This document shows positions 14,189 to 28,910 of a stretch of 64,000 nucleotides of DNA, piece after piece. Numbering within the stretch: the stretch's first letter is position 1; each line of letters opens with the position of its first letter. Location of the stretch: NCBI RefSeq assembly GCF_026212465.1, contig NC_080057.1, forward strand, positions 12,963,739-13,027,738, written 5' to 3'. The DNA comes from Amaranthus tricolor. Taxonomy: Eukaryota > Streptophyta > Magnoliopsida > Caryophyllales > Amaranthaceae. Under the pieces are notes generated by a model. That model saw only the letters and a program-made list of their open reading frames with translations. It ran no database searches and was not told the origin of the DNA. Position numbers and translations under genes: made by a program.

Positions 14189-16194
14189 TCAATCAAGAAT
14201 GAACGATGAACAAGGATAAATAATAATTGAAGAATGAACGATAAAGAATACACAAGGATCAATGATGAATGAACTCTGAACGATGAACAATGAACAAGGA
14301 TCAATGACCATTGAAGAGTGAACGATGAAGAATGAACAAGGATCAATGATCAATAAATAATTAACGATGAAGAATGAACAAGGATCAATGATCAATGAAG
14401 AATAGACGATGAAGAATGAACAAGGATCAATCATCAATGAACAATAAACGCTAAACAATGAACAAGGATTAATAATCACTGAAGAATGAACGATGATGAA
14501 TGAACAAGGATCAATGATCAATGAAGAATGAACATACATCAATGATCAATGTCGAATGAACAATGAAGAATGAACACTGATCAATAATCAATTAATAATA
14601 AAAGATAAACAATGAACAAGGATTAATGATCAACGAAGTATAAACGATGAAGAATGAACAAGGATCAATGATCAATAAATAATGAACAAGGATCAATGAT
14701 CAATAAAGAATGAACGATGAAGATGAATAAGGATCATTGATCAATGAAAAATGAACGATGAAGAATGAACAAAGATTAATGATCGATGAACAATGAACGA
14801 TGAAGAATGAAAAAGGATCAATGATCATTGAAGAATGAACATTGAAGATGAACAAGGATTAATGATCAATGAAGAATGAAGGATGAAGAATGATCAAGGA
14901 TCAATGGTCAATGAAGAATGAACGTTGAAGAGTGAACTAGGATCAATGATCAATCAAGACTGAACAAGGATCAATGATCATTAATGAATGACCGATGAAG
15001 AATGAACAAGGATCATTGATCAATGAAGAATGAACGATGAAGAATGAACAAGGATCAGTGATCAATGAACAATAAATGATGAACAATGAAAAAGGATTAA
15101 TGATCAATAAAGAATGAACGATGAAGAATGAACAAGGATTAATGATCAATGAACAAAAAACGAAAAACAATGAACAAGGATTAATGATCAATGAAGAATG
15201 AACGATGAAGAATGAACAAGGATTAATGATAAAAAAAAAATGAACGATGAAGAATGGACTAGGATCAATGATCAATGAAGAATGAACGATGAAGAATGAA
15301 CTAGGATCAATAATCAATAAAGAATGAACGTTGAAGAATGAACAAGGATCAATGATCAATGAACAATAAACGATGAACAATGAAAAAGAATTAATGATTA
15401 ATGAAGAATCAACAATAAAGAATGAACGATAAAGAATGAACAAGGATCAATGATTAATGAAGAATAAACGATGAAGAATGAACATACATCAATGATAAAT
15501 GAAGAATGAACGATGAAGAATGAACACGGATCAATGATCAATAAACAATAAAAAATGAACAATGAACAAGGATTAATGATCAATGAAGAATGAATAAAGA
15601 TCAATGATCAATGAAGAAGGAACGATGAAGAATGAACAAGATTCAATAATCAATGAAGAATGAACGATGAAGAATGAACAAGGATCAATGATCAATGAAC
15701 AATAAACGATGAATAATGAACAAGGATTATTGATCAATAAATAATGAACAATGAACAAGGATTAATAGTCAGTGAAATACGAACGATAAAGAATGAACAA
15801 GGATCAATAATCAATGAAGAATGAACGATGAAGAATGAACAAGGAGGAACGATTAATGAAGAATGAACGATGAAGAATGAACAAGGTTCAATGATCAATG
15901 AACAATAAACGATGAACAATGAAAAAGCATAAACGATCAATAAAGAATGAACGATTAAGAATGAACAAGGATTAACGATCATTAAACAATGAAATATCAA
16001 GAATTAAAAGGATCAATGATCAATGAAGAATGAACTATGAACAATGAACAAGGATCAATGATCAAGGAAGAATGAACGATGAAGAATGAACAAGGATCAA
16101 TGATCATTGAAGAATGAACGATGAAGAAAGAACAAGGATCAATGATCAATGAATAATAAACAATGAATAATGAACCAGGATTAATGATTAATGA
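14189..16194 (-). repeat. Sat1 transitional 2,006-bp HOR unit
   Basis: Its ends match the 1,970-bp units to the right, but it differs from them by several monomer-level indels, for example the extra 42-bp monomer at about 14,375-14,416. It is the likely intermediate between the two HOR regimes. Confidence 0.7.
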
Positions 16195-18164
16195 TCAATC
16201 AAGAATGAATGATGAACAAGGATAAATGATAATTGAAGAATGAACGATAAAGAATACACAAGGATCAATGATGAATGAACTCTGAACGATGAACAATGAA
16301 CAAGGATCAATGATCATTGAAGAATGAACGATGAAGAATAAACAAGGATCAATGATTAATAAATAATGAACGATGAAGAATGAACAAGGATCAATGATCA
16401 ATGAACAATAAACGCTGAACAATGAACATGGATTAATAATCACTGAAGAATGAACGATGATGAATGAACAAGGATCAATGATCAATGAAGAATGAACATA
16501 CATCAATGATCAATGTCGAATGAACGATGAAGAACAAACACAAATCAATAATCAATTAATAATAAAAGATAAACAATGAACAAGGATTAATGATCAACGA
16601 AGTATAAACGATGAAGAATGAACAAGGATCAATGATCAATAAATAATGAACAAGGATCAATGATCAATAAAGAATGAACGATGAAGATGAATAAGGATCA
16701 TTGATCAATGAAAAATGAACGATGAAGAATAAACAAAGATTAATGATCGATGAACAATGAACGATGAAGAATGAAAAATGATCAATGATCATTGAAGAAT
16801 GAACATTGAAGATGAACAAGGATTAATGATCAATAAAGAATGAAGGATGAAGAAAGATCAAGGATCAATGGTCAATGAAGAATGAATGTTGAAGAGTGAA
16901 CTAGGATCAATGATCAATGAAGAATGAACAAGGATCAATGATCATTAATGAATGACCGATGAAGAATGAACAAGGATCATTGATCAATGAAGAATGAACG
17001 ATGAAGAATGAACAAGGATCAGTGATCAATGAACAATAAATGATGAACAATGAAAAAGGATTAATGATCAATAAAGAATGAACGATGAAGAATGAACAAG
17101 GATTAATGATCAATGAACAAAAAACGAAAAACAATGAACAAGGATTAATGATCAATGAAGAATGAACGATGAAGAATGAACAAGGATTAATGATCAAAAA
17201 AAATGAACGATGAAGAATGAACTAGGATCAATGATCAATGAAGAATGAACGATGAAGAATGAACTAGGATCAATAATCAATAAAGAATGAACGATGAAGA
17301 ATGAACAAGGATCAATGATCAATGAACAATAAACGATGAACAATGAAAAAGGATTAATGATTAATGAAGAATCAACGATAAAGAATGAACGATAAAGAAT
17401 GAACAAGGATCAATGATTAATGAAGAATAAACGATGAAGAATGAACATACATCAATGATAAATGAAGAATGAACGATGAAGAATTAACACGGATCAATGA
17501 TCAATAAACAATAAAAAATAAACAATGAACAAGGATTAATGATCAATGAAGAATGAACAAGGATCAATGATCAATGAAGAAGGAACGATGAAGAATGAAC
17601 AAGATTCAATAATCAATGAAGAATGAACGATGAAGAATGAACAAGGATCAATGATCAATGAACAATAAACGATGAATAATGAACAAGGATTATTGATCAA
17701 TAAATAATGAATGATGGAAAATGAACAAGGATTAATAGTAAGTGAAATACGAACGATAAAGAATGAACAAGGATCAATAATCAATGAAGAATGAACGATG
17801 AAGAATGAACAAGGAGCAACGATTAATGAAGAATGTACGATGAAGAATGAAAAAGGATCAATGATCAATGAACAATAAACGATGAACAATGAAAAAGCAT
17901 AAACGATCAATAAAGAATGAACGATTAAGAATGAACAAGGATTAACGATCATTAAACAATGAAATGTCAAGAATTAAAAGGATCAATGATCAATGAAGAA
18001 TGAACTATGAACAATGAACAAGGATCAATGATCAATGAAGAATGAACGATGAAGAATGAACAAGGATCAATGAACATTGAAGAATGAACGATGAAGAAAG
18101 AACAAGGATCAATGATCAATGAATAATAAACGATGAATAATGAACCAGGATTAATGATCAATGA
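16195..18164 (-). repeat. Sat1 1,970-bp HOR, copy 1
   Basis: Landmarks at 16,195, 16,907 and 17,194 recur 1,970 bp later. 1,970 bp is about 47 monomers less 4 bp. This copy still carries private substitutions relative to the next four. Confidence 0.88.
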
Positions 18165-20134
18165 TCAATCAAGAATGAACGATGAACAAGGATAAATGAT
18201 AATTGAAGAATGAACGATAAAGAATACACAAGGATCAATGATGAATGAACTCTGAACGATGAACAATGAACAAGGATCAATGATCATTGAAGAATGAACG
18301 ATGAAGAATAAACAAGGATCAATGATTAATAAATAATGAACGATGAAGAATGAACAAGGATCAATGATCAATGAACAATAAACGCTGAACAATGAACAAG
18401 GATTAATAATCACTAAAGAATGAACGATGATGAATGAACAAGGATCAATGATCAATGAAGAATGAACATACATCATTGATCAATGTCGAATGAACGATGA
18501 AGAATAAACACAAATCAATAATCAATTAATAATAAAAGATAAACAATGAACAAGGATTAATGATCAACGAAGTATAAACGATGAAGAATGAACAAGGATC
18601 AATGATCAATAAATAATAAACAAGGATCAATGATCAATAAAGAATGAACGATGAAGATGAATAAGGATCATTGATCAATGAAAAATGAACGATGAAGAAT
18701 GAACAAAGATTAATGATCAATGAACAATGAACGATGAAGAATGAAAAAGGATCAATGATCATTGAAGAATGAACATTGAAGATGAACAAGGATTAATGAT
18801 CAATGAAGAATGAAGGATGAAGAAAGATCAAGGATCAATGGTCAATGAAGAATGAATGTTGAAGAGTGAACTAGGATCAATGATCAATGAAGAATGAACA
18901 AGGATCAATGATCATTAATGAATGACCGATGAAGAATGAACAAGGATCATTGATCAATGAAGAATGAACGATGAAGAATGAACAAGGATCAATGATCAAT
19001 GAACAATAAATGATGAACAATGAAAAAGGATTAATGATCAATAAAGAATGAACGATGAAGAATGAACAAGGATTAATGATCAATGAACAATAAACGAAAA
19101 ACAAATAACAAGGATTAATGATCAATGAAGAATGAACGATGAAGAATGAACAAGGATTAGTGATCAAAAAAAATGAACGATGAAGAATGAACTAGGATCA
19201 ATGATTAATGAAGAATGAACGATGAATAATGAACTAGGATCAATAATCAATAAAGAATGAACGATGAAGAATGAACAAGGATCAATGATCAATGAACAAT
19301 AAACGATGAACAATGAAAAAGGATTAATGATTAATGAAGAATCAACGATAAAGAATGAACGATAAAGAATGAACAAGGATCAATGATTAATGAAGAATAA
19401 ACGATGAAGAATGAACATACATCAATGATAAATGAAGAATGAACGATGAAGAATGAACACGGATCAATGATCAATAAACAATAAAAAATAAACAATGAAC
19501 AAGGATTAATGATCAATGAAGAATGAACAAGGATCAATGATCAATGAAGAAGGAACGATGAAGAATGAACAAGATTCAATAATCAATGAAGAATGAACGA
19601 TGAAGAATGAACAATGATCAATGATCAATGAACAATAAACGATGAATAATGAACAAGGATTATTGATCAATAAATAATGAATGATGGAAAATGAACAAGG
19701 ATTAATAGTAAGTGAAATACGAACGATAAAGAATGAACAAGGATCAATAATCAATGAAGAATGAACGATGAAGAATGAACAAGGAGCAACGATTAATGAA
19801 GAATGTACGATGAAGAATGAACAAGGATCAATGATCAATGAACAATAAACGATGAACAATGAAAAAGCATAAACGATCAATAAAGAATGAACGATTAAGA
19901 ATGAACAAGGATTAACGATCATTAAACAATGAAATGTCAAGAATTAAAAGGATCAATGATCAATGAAGAATGAACTATGAACAATGAACAAGGATCAATG
20001 ATCAAGGAAGAATGAACGATGAAGAATGAACAAGGATCAATGATCATTGAAGAATGAACGATGAAGAAAGAACAAGGATCAATGATCAATGAATAATAAA
20101 CGATGAATAATGAACCAGGATTAATGATCAATGA
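18165..20134 (-). repeat. Sat1 1,970-bp HOR, copy 2
   Basis: Conceptual translations and base text at the landmarks match those of the following copies almost perfectly, including the rare variants at 18,877-19,167. This implies very recent duplication. Confidence 0.92.
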
Positions 20135-22104
20135 TCAATCAAGAATGAACGATGAACAAGGATAAATGATAATTGAAGAATGAACGATAAAGAATACACA
20201 AGGATCAATGATGAATGAACTCTGAACGATGAACAATGAACAAGGATCAATGATCATTGAAGAATGAACGATGAAGAATAAACAAGGATCAATGATTAAT
20301 AAATAATGAACGATGAAGAATGAACAAGGATCAATGATCAATGAACAATAAACGCTGAACAATGAACAAGGATTAATAATCACTAAAGAATGAACGATGA
20401 TGAATGAACAAGGATCAATGATCAATGAAGAATGAACATACATCAATGATCAATGTCGAATGAACGATGAAGAATAAACACAAATCAATAATCAATTAAT
20501 AATAAAAGATAAACAATGAACAAGGATTAATGATCAACGAAGTATAAACGATGAAGAATGAACAAGGATCAATGATCAATAAATAATAAACAAAGATCAA
20601 TGATCAATAAAGAATGAACGATGAAGATGAATAAGGATCATTGATCAATGAAAAATGAACGATGAAGAATGAACAAAGATTAATGATCAATGAACAATGA
20701 ACGATGAAGAATGAAAAAGGATCAATGATCATTGAAGAATGAACATTGAAGATGAACAAGGATTAATGATCAATGAAGAATGAAGGATGAAGAAAGATCA
20801 AGGATCAATGGTCAATGAAGAATGAATGTTGAAGAGTGAACTAGGATCAATGATCAATGAAGAATGAACAAGGATCAATGATCATTAATGAATGACCGAT
20901 GAAGAATGAACAAGGATCATTGATCAATGAAGAATGAACGATGAAGAATGAACAAGGATCAATGATCAATGAACAATAAATGATGAACAATGAAAAAGGA
21001 TTAATGATCAATAAAGAATGAACGATGAAGAATGAACAAGGATTAATGATCAATGAACAATAAACGAAAAACAAATAACAAGGATTAATGATCAATGAAG
21101 AATGAACGATGAAGAATGAACAAGGATTAGTGATCAAAAAAAATGAACGATGAAGAATGAACTAGGATCAATGATTAATGAAGAATGAACGATGAATAAT
21201 GAACTAGGATCAATAATCAATAAAGAATGAACGATGAAGAATGAACAAGGATCAATGATCAATGAACAATAAACGATGAACAATGAAAAAGGATTAATGA
21301 TTAATGAAGAATCAACGATAAAGAATGAACGATAAAGAATGAACAAGGATCAATGATTAATGAAGAATAAACGATGAAGAATGAACATACATCAATGATA
21401 AATGAAGAATGAACGATGAAGAATGAACACGGATCAATGATCAATAAACAATAAAAAATAAACAATGAACAAGGATTAATGATCAATGAAGAATGAACAA
21501 GGATCAATGATCAATGAAGAAGGAACGATGAAGAATGAACAAGATTCAATAATCAATGAAGAATGAACGATGAAGAATGAACAATGATCAATGATCAATG
21601 AACAATAAACGATGAATAATGAACAAGGATTATTGATCAATAAATAATGAATGATGGAAAATGAACAAGGATTAATAGTAAGTGAAATACGAACGATAAA
21701 GAATGAACAAGGATCAATAATCAATGAAGAATGAACGATGAAGAATGAACAAGGAGCAACGATTAATGAAGAATGTACGATGAAGAATGAACAAGGATCA
21801 ATGATCAATGAACAATAAACGATGAACAATGAAAAAGCATAAACGATCAATAAAGAATGAACGATTAAGAATGAACAAGGATTAACGATCATTAAACAAT
21901 GAAATGTCAAGAATTAAAAGGATCAATGATCAATGAAGAATGAACTATGAACAATGAACAAGGATCAATGATCAAGGAAGAATGAACGATGAAGAATGAA
22001 CAAGGATCAATGATCATTGAAGAATGAACGATGAAGAAAGAACAAGGATCAATGATCAATGAATAATAAACGATGAATAATGAACCAGGATTAATGATCA
22101 ATGA
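20135..22104 (-). repeat. Sat1 1,970-bp HOR, copy 3
   Basis: Essentially identical to the next unit over the whole length where compared by eye, for example the stretches around 20,641 and 22,611. Confidence 0.93.
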
Positions 22105-24074
22105 TCAATCAAGAATGAACGATGAACAAGGATAAATGATAATTGAAGAATGAACGATAAAGAATACACAAGGATCAATGATGAATGAACTCTGAACGAT
22201 GAACAATGAACAAGGATCAATGATCATTGAAGAATGAACGATGAAGAATAAACAAGGATCAATGATTAATAAATAATGAACGATGAAGAATGAACAAGGA
22301 TCAATGATCAATGAACAATAAACGCTGAACAATGAACAAGGATTAATAATCACTAAAGAATGAACGATGATGAATGAACAAGGATCAATGATCAATGAAG
22401 AATGAACATACATCAATGATCAATGTCGAATGAACGATGAAGAATAAACACAAATCAATAATCAATTAATAATAAAAGATAAACAATGAACAAGGATTAA
22501 TGATCAACGAAGTATAAACGATGAAGAATGAACAAGGATCAATGATCAATAAATAATAAACAAAGATCAATGATCAATAAAGAATGAACGATGAAGATGA
22601 ATAAGGATCATTGATCAATGAAAAATGAACGATGAAGAATGAACAAAGATTAATGATCAATGAACAATGAACGATGAAGAATGAAAAAGGATCAATGATC
22701 ATTGAAGAATGAACATTGAAGATGAACAAGGATTAATGATCAATGAAGAATGAAGGATGAAGAAAGATCAAGGATCAATGGTCAATGAAGAATGAATGTT
22801 GAAGAGTGAACTAGGATCAATGATCAATGAAGAATGAACAAGGATCAATGATCATTAATGAATGACCGATGAAGAATGAACAAGGATCATTGATCAATGA
22901 AGAATGAACGATGAAGAATGAACAAGGATCAATGATCAATGAACAATAAATGATGAACAATGAAAAAGGATTAATGATCAATAAAGAATGAACGATGAAG
23001 AATGAACAAGGATTAATGATCAATGAACAATAAACGAAAAACAAATAACAAGGATTAATGATCAATGAAGAATGAACGATGAAGAATGAACAAGGATTAG
23101 TGATCAAAAAAAATGAACGATGAAGAATGAACTAGGATCAATGATTAATGAAGAATGAACGATGAATAATGAACTAGGATCAATAATCAATAAAGAATGA
23201 ACGATGAAGAATGAACAAGGATCAATGATCAATGAACAATAAACGATGAACAATGAAAAAGGATTAATGATTAATCAAGAATCAACGATAAAGAATGAAC
23301 GATAAAGAATGAACAAGGATCAATGATTAATGAAGAATAAACGATGAAGAATGAACATACATCAATGATAAATGAAGAATGAACGATGAAGAATGAACAC
23401 GGATCAATGATCAATAAACAATAAAAAATAAACAATGAACAAGGATTAATGATCAATGAAGAATGAACAAGGATCAATGATCAATGAAGAAGGAACGATG
23501 AAGAATGAACAAGATTCAATAATCAATGAAGAATGAACGATGAAGAATGAACAATGATCAATGATCAATGAACAATAAACGATGAATAATGAACAAGGAT
23601 TATTGATCAATAAATAATGAATGATGGAAAATGAACAAGGATTAATAGTAAGTGAAATACGAACGATAAAGAATGAACAAGGATCAATAATCAATGAAGA
23701 ATGAACGATGAAGAATGAACAAGGAGCAACGATTAATGAAGAATGTACGATGAAGAATGAACAAGGATCAATGATCAATGAACAATAAACGATGAACAAT
23801 GAAAAAGCATAAACGATCAATAAAGAATGAACGATTAAGAATGAACAAGGATTAACGATCATTAAACAATGAAATGTCAAGAATTAAAAGGATCAATGAT
23901 CAATGAAGAATGAACTATGAACAATGAACAAGGATCAATGATCAAGGAAGAATGAACGATGAAGAATGAACAAGGATCAATGATCATTGAAGAATGAACG
24001 ATGAAGAAAGAACAAGGATCAATGATCAATGAATAATAAACGATGAATAATGAACCAGGATTAATGATCAATGA
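22105..24074 (-). repeat. Sat1 1,970-bp HOR, copy 4
   Basis: Essentially identical to its neighbours. A small shared change (TTAATCAAGAATC near 23,273 where the copy to the left has TTAATGAAGAATC) is also present in the next copy at 25,243. This gives the duplication order. Confidence 0.92.
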
Positions 24075-26043
24075 TCAATCAAGAATGAACGATGAACAAG
24101 GATAAATGATAATTGAAGAATGAACGATAAAGAATACACAAGGATCAATGATGAATGAACTCTGAACGATGAACAATGAACAAGGATCAATGATCATTGA
24201 AGAATGAACGATGAAGAATAAACAAGGATCAATGATTAATAAATAATGAACGATGAAGAATGAACAAGGATCAATGATCAATGAACAATAAACGCTGAAC
24301 AATGAACAAGGATTAATAATCACTAAAGAATGAACGATGATGAATGAACAAGGATCAATGATCAATGAAGAATGAACATACATCAATGATCAATGTCGAA
24401 TGAACGATGAAGAATAAACACAAATCAATAATCAATTAATAATAAAAGATAAACAATGAACAAGGATTAATGATCAACGAAGTATAAACGATGAAGAATG
24501 AACAAGGATCAATGATCAATAAATAATAAACAAAGATCAATGATCAATAAAGAATGAACGATGAAGATGAATAAGGATCATTGATCAATGAAAAATGAAC
24601 GATGAAGAATGAACAAAGATTAATGATCAATGAACAATGAACGATGAAGAATGAAAAAGGATCAATGATCATTGAAGAATGAACATTGAAGATGAACAAG
24701 GATTAATGATCAATGAAGAATGAAGGATGAAGAAAGATCAAGGATCAATGGTCAATGAAGAATGAATGTTGAAGAGTGAACTAGGATCAATGATCAATGA
24801 AGAATGAACAAGGATCAATGATCATTAATGAATGACCGATGAAGAATGAACAAGGATCATTGATCAATGAAGAATGAACGATGAAGAATGAACAAGGATC
24901 AATGATCAATGAACAATAAATGATGAACAATGAAAAAGGATTAATGATCAATAAAGAATGAACGATGAAGAATGAACAAGGATTAATGATCAATGAACAA
25001 TAAACGAAAAACAAATAACAAGGATTAATGATCAATGAAGAATGAACGATGAAGAATGAACAAGGATTAGTGATCAAAAAAAATGAACGATGAAGAATGA
25101 ACTAGGATCAATGATTAATGAAGAATGAACGATGAATAATGAACTAGGATCAATAATCAATAAAGAATGAACGATGAAGAATGAACAAGGATCAATGATC
25201 AATGAACAATAAACGATGAACAATGAAAAAGGATTAATGATTAATCAAGAATCAACGATAAAGAATGAACGATAAAGAATGAACAAGGATCAATGATTAA
25301 TGAAGAATAAACGATGAAGAATGAACATACATCAATGATTAATGAAGAATGAACGATGAAGAATGAACACGGATCAATGATCAATAAACAATAAAAATGA
25401 ACAAAGAATAAGGATTAATGATCAATGAAGAATGAACAAGGATCAATGATCAATGAAGAAGGAACGATGAAGAATGAACAAGATTCAATAATCAATGAAG
25501 AATGAATGATGAAGAATGAACAAGGATCAATGATCAATGAACAATAAACGATGAATAATGAACAAGGATTATTGATCAATAAATAATGAATGATGGAAAA
25601 TGAACAAGGATTAATAGTCAGTGAAATACGAACGATAAAGAATGAACAAGGATCAATAATCAATGAAGAATGAACGATGAAGAATGAACAAGGAGCAACG
25701 ATTAATGAAGAATGTACGATGAAGAATGAACAAGGATCAATGATCAATGAACAATAAACGATGAACAATGAAAAAGCATAAACGATCAATAAAGAATGAA
25801 CGATTAAGAATGAACAAGGATTAACGATCATTAAACAATGAAATGTCAAGAATTAAAAGCATCAATGATCAATGAAGAATTAACTATGAACAATGAACAA
25901 GGATCAATGATCAAGGAAGAATGAACGATGAAAAATGAACAAGGATCAATGATCATTGAAGAATGAACGATGAAGAAAGAACAAGGATCAATGATCAATG
26001 AATAATAAACGATGAATAATGAACCAGGATTAATGATCAATGA
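24075..26043 (-). repeat. Sat1 1,970-bp HOR, copy 5 (1,969 bp)
   Basis: Matches the four units to its left up to about 25,340 and then diverges slightly (one base shorter near 25,395). The partial unit from 26,044 to 27,400 is more diverged and includes an additional 42-bp monomer near 26,235-26,280. Confidence 0.88.
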
Positions 26044-27395
26044 TCAATCAAGAATGAACGATGAACAAGGATAAATGATAATTGAAGAATGAACGATAAA
26101 GAATACACAAGGATCAATGATGAATGAACTCTGAACGATGAACAATGAACAAGGATCAATGATCATTGAAGAATGAACGATGAAGAATAAACAAGGATCA
26201 ATGATTAATAAATAATGAACGATGAAGAATGAACAAGGATCAATGATCAATGAAGAATAGACGATGAAGAATGAACAAGGATCAATGATCAATGAACAAT
26301 AAACGCTGAACAACGAACAAGGATTAATAATCACTGAAGAATGAACGATGATGAATGAACAAGGATCAATGATCAATGAAGAATGAACATACATCAATGA
26401 TCAATGTCGAATGAACGATGAAGAATGAACACTGATCAATAATCAATTAATAATAAAAGATAAACAATGAACAAGGTTTAATGATCAACGAAGTATAAAC
26501 GATGAAGAATGAACAAGGATCAATGATCAATAAATAATGAACAAGGATCAATGATCAATAAAGAATGAACGATGGAGATGAATAAGGATCATTGATCAAT
26601 GAAAAATGAACGATGAAGAATGAAGAAAGATTAATGATCGATGAACAATGAACGATGAAGAATGAAAAAGGATCAATGATCATTGAAGAATGAACATTGA
26701 GGATGAACAAGGATTAATGATCAATGAAGAATGAAGGATGAAGAATGATCAAGGATCAATGGTCAATGAAGAATGAACGTTGAAGAATGAACTAGGATCA
26801 ATGATCAATGAAGAATGAACAAGGATCAATGATCATTAATGAATGACCGATGAAGAATGAACATGGATCATTGATCAATGAAGAATGAACGATGAAAAAT
26901 GAACAAGGATCAATGATCAATGAACAATAAATGATGAACAATGAAAAAGGATTAATGATCAATAAAGAATGAACGACGAAGAATGAACAAGGATTAATGA
27001 TCAATGAACAATAAACGAAAAACAATGAACAAGGATTAATGATCAATGAAGAATGAACGATGAAGAATGAACAAGGATTAATGATAAAAAAAATGAACGA
27101 TGAAGAATGAACTAGGATCAATGATTAATGAAGAATGAACGATGAAGAATGAACTAGGATCAATAATCAATAAAGAATGAACGATGAAGAATGAACAAGG
27201 ATCAATGAACAATGAACAATAAACGATGAACAATGAAAAAGGATTAATGATCAATAAAGAATGAACAATGACGAATGAACAAGGATAAACGATCATTGAA
27301 CTATGAAAGTTGAAGAATGAAAAGGATCAATGATCAATGATGAATGAACGATGAAGAATGAACAAGGATCAATAATCAATGAAGAATGAGCGATG

Positions 27396-27400
27396 AACAA
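27396..27400. repeat. Target-site duplication (AACAA), left of the solo LTR
   Basis: AACAA directly precedes the TG end and matches 28,906-28,910. Sat1 contains many AACAA words, so chance identity is possible. The exact restoration of the satellite after removal argues for a true duplication. Confidence 0.72.
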
Positions 27401-27423
27401 TGAAAGTTAATAGGAGGTTGAAT

Positions 27424-27452
27424 ACTCTCTAGAGGGGGGGTGAATAGAGAGT
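27424..27452. repeat. Short inverted repeat around a G-tract in the LTR
   Basis: ACTCTCT (27,424-27,430) and AGAGAGT (27,446-27,452) flank a run of seven G. On the minus strand this lies in the last 60 bp of the LTR, by inference in U5. It could form a small hairpin in the retroelement RNA. Confidence 0.6.
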
Positions 27453-28015
27453 TTGGGCTTTTAAAACTTTTCTGGCAGTTTGTCTCAAGAGTTTGAGGAT
27501 TCTGTCAAAACTGTCTTCTGAAACAGCTTTGAGCTAATTCCTAAACACTAATCGTATGTGCGGAAAAGAAACTTTAAAGAATAACACACGATATGTTAAC
27601 GAGGTTCGGTTCTAACTAACCTACTCCCCGCCTATGGGTTCTCTTTCAACCCGTAGGATTTCAACGCCTTTTATTAATCCGACTTTAATACAACCAAGAA
27701 GATCTCACTATCTTCTCTCACCACGTTCTTCCCCTTGAAGAACCGTATTACAAGTCCCTTTAATAAAAGCAAAATCCCAAATCTCACAATAGAGATTCAC
27801 AAGTTGAACACTTTGAAAAGTATTCTTGATTAGGCGTATTAAACTTAATCTAACTCTTTTTGAACTCTTCAGCCTATTACAAATGTAAGAGTTAGATGAA
27901 CTAAGAATTACAACTCTTTAAACACTTAGAGAATTTCTAAATCTTAAGTCAAGAGAGAAAGTTGTAAGAAGAGGTGTATCAAGATGTTGTATCCTTAGTT
28001 CTGGAATGAAGCCTC

Positions 28016-28024
28016 ATATATATA
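28016..28024 (-). promoter_or_regulatory. Probable LTR TATA box
   Basis: The minus strand reads CTATATATATGAGGC, an isolated TATA element about 880 bp after the LTR 5' end and 610 bp before its 3' end, consistent with a U3/R boundary just downstream. An AATAAA word on the minus strand at 27,670-27,675 could be the matching polyadenylation signal. Inference from position and motif only. Confidence 0.45.
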
Positions 28025-28544
28025 GTGTTACGCCTCAACACATCTTCAAAAACAAGAAGACTCCTTCCCGTTATTTTCTGTTGAACTGGTCATTCAGCGC
28101 CTGACTTCAAGATCTTGAGGTTATCTTCAGACTGACGTGTACTGACAGCTTAATAATAATTTCGTCATTGTGTTTGTAATTGTCCAATGCTATGCTGCCA
28201 CGTTAGTACTTATACAAGATAATGAATAATAAGCATATACCAGATTTATCAACATTTAAATAACCATTTAAATTAATTCCTATTTTTTAGCATCGTCATT
28301 TTCTATTTTTAGTATTAATTCAAATCTCATCCAAATAATAAAAAATCTAGATCTTGCATAATTATAGTCGTGTACAATTAATAATAAAACATGTGTACCT
28401 TGTACTATATTTAATCACCAAATTGATTTTAACCTCATATTTAAATCTAAGTTTAAATATAAAATATTTAAACGTTAAGCAACAACGTATAATAAAATAT
28501 TCAAACTTTATTCAAATAATATCCAATGTTAATTTTAATGAACC

Positions 28545-28614
28545 TTGACCTATTAAAATATTTCAAATATAATTTCAAGGAACATTGACCTATTAAAATA
28601 TTTCAAATATAATT
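28545..28614. repeat. 30-bp direct repeat within the LTR
   Basis: The same 30 bases, starting TTGACCTATTAAAATATTTC, occur at 28,545-28,574 and 28,585-28,614, giving a 40-bp period. This lies in the presumed U3 of the minus-strand LTR, where short tandem enhancers are common. No function is shown. Confidence 0.75.
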
Positions 28615-28905
28615 ACGAAACTAACCTGATTGTAAACGTAATTATCTTCAAGACTTTGAAACATATTTCAGAACTTATAAAATCAACTTTAAAAATAAAC
28701 TTAAGTTCTTTAAGCATATTCCATCGACTTCAATCTTAAATATATAAATCAAATGTATATCAAATATGATTTTAAACTTACTTAAACAATTAAATGTAAT
28801 TACTTAATTTATTTGTTTAAACAATATGTGTTTTGAATTATCATCATTCAAGAGAATTAAGTCTTTAATCTCATCTTAACATTATTTAAGAGAGTTGAGT
28901 CTTCA

Positions 28906-28910
28906 AACAA
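28906..28910. repeat. Target-site duplication (AACAA), right of the solo LTR
   Basis: AACAA directly follows the CA end and matches 27,396-27,400. The identity extends to 9 bases (AACAATGAA) only because the LTR itself begins TGAA. Confidence 0.72.

Larger units (their letters stand above)
10714..27400 (-). repeat. Sat1 tandem satellite, reverse-orientation array
   Basis: The same 42-bp monomer as at the left edge, now on the opposite strand (GAAGAATGAACGATG and CAAGGATCAATGATC pieces). It is a continuous tandem array up to the solo LTR. Two HOR regimes are visible: a 1,381-bp period at the left and a 1,970-bp period from about 16.2 kb to 26 kb. The conceptual 14-residue-period peptides on the minus strand are read-through of the satellite and have no gene-like features. 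Confidence 0.97.
27401..28905 (-). mobile_element. Solo LTR of a Ty1/copia-like retrotransposon
   Basis: A 1,505-bp non-satellite insert inside Sat1. It begins TG and ends CA, and AACAA lies on both sides. Removing the insert and one AACAA restores the ordinary Sat1 text CGATGAACAATGAACAAGG. On the minus strand it starts TGAAGACTCAACTC, has a TATA stretch about 880 bp in, and carries CTATTCACCCCCCCTCTAG near its 3' end. From memory, that C-tract motif is typical of the U5 end of plant SIRE-like copia LTRs. No internal region, primer-binding site or second LTR is present in the window, so it is a solo LTR, the product of LTR-LTR recombination. It has no coding content; the 64-residue open frame at 28,354-28,548 is AT-rich noise. 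Confidence 0.78.

Noticed and set aside
28354..28548. 64-residue open frame in the solo LTR
   Set aside because: AT-rich, composed of common K/N/I/L codons, antisense to the LTR and without any recognisable motif.
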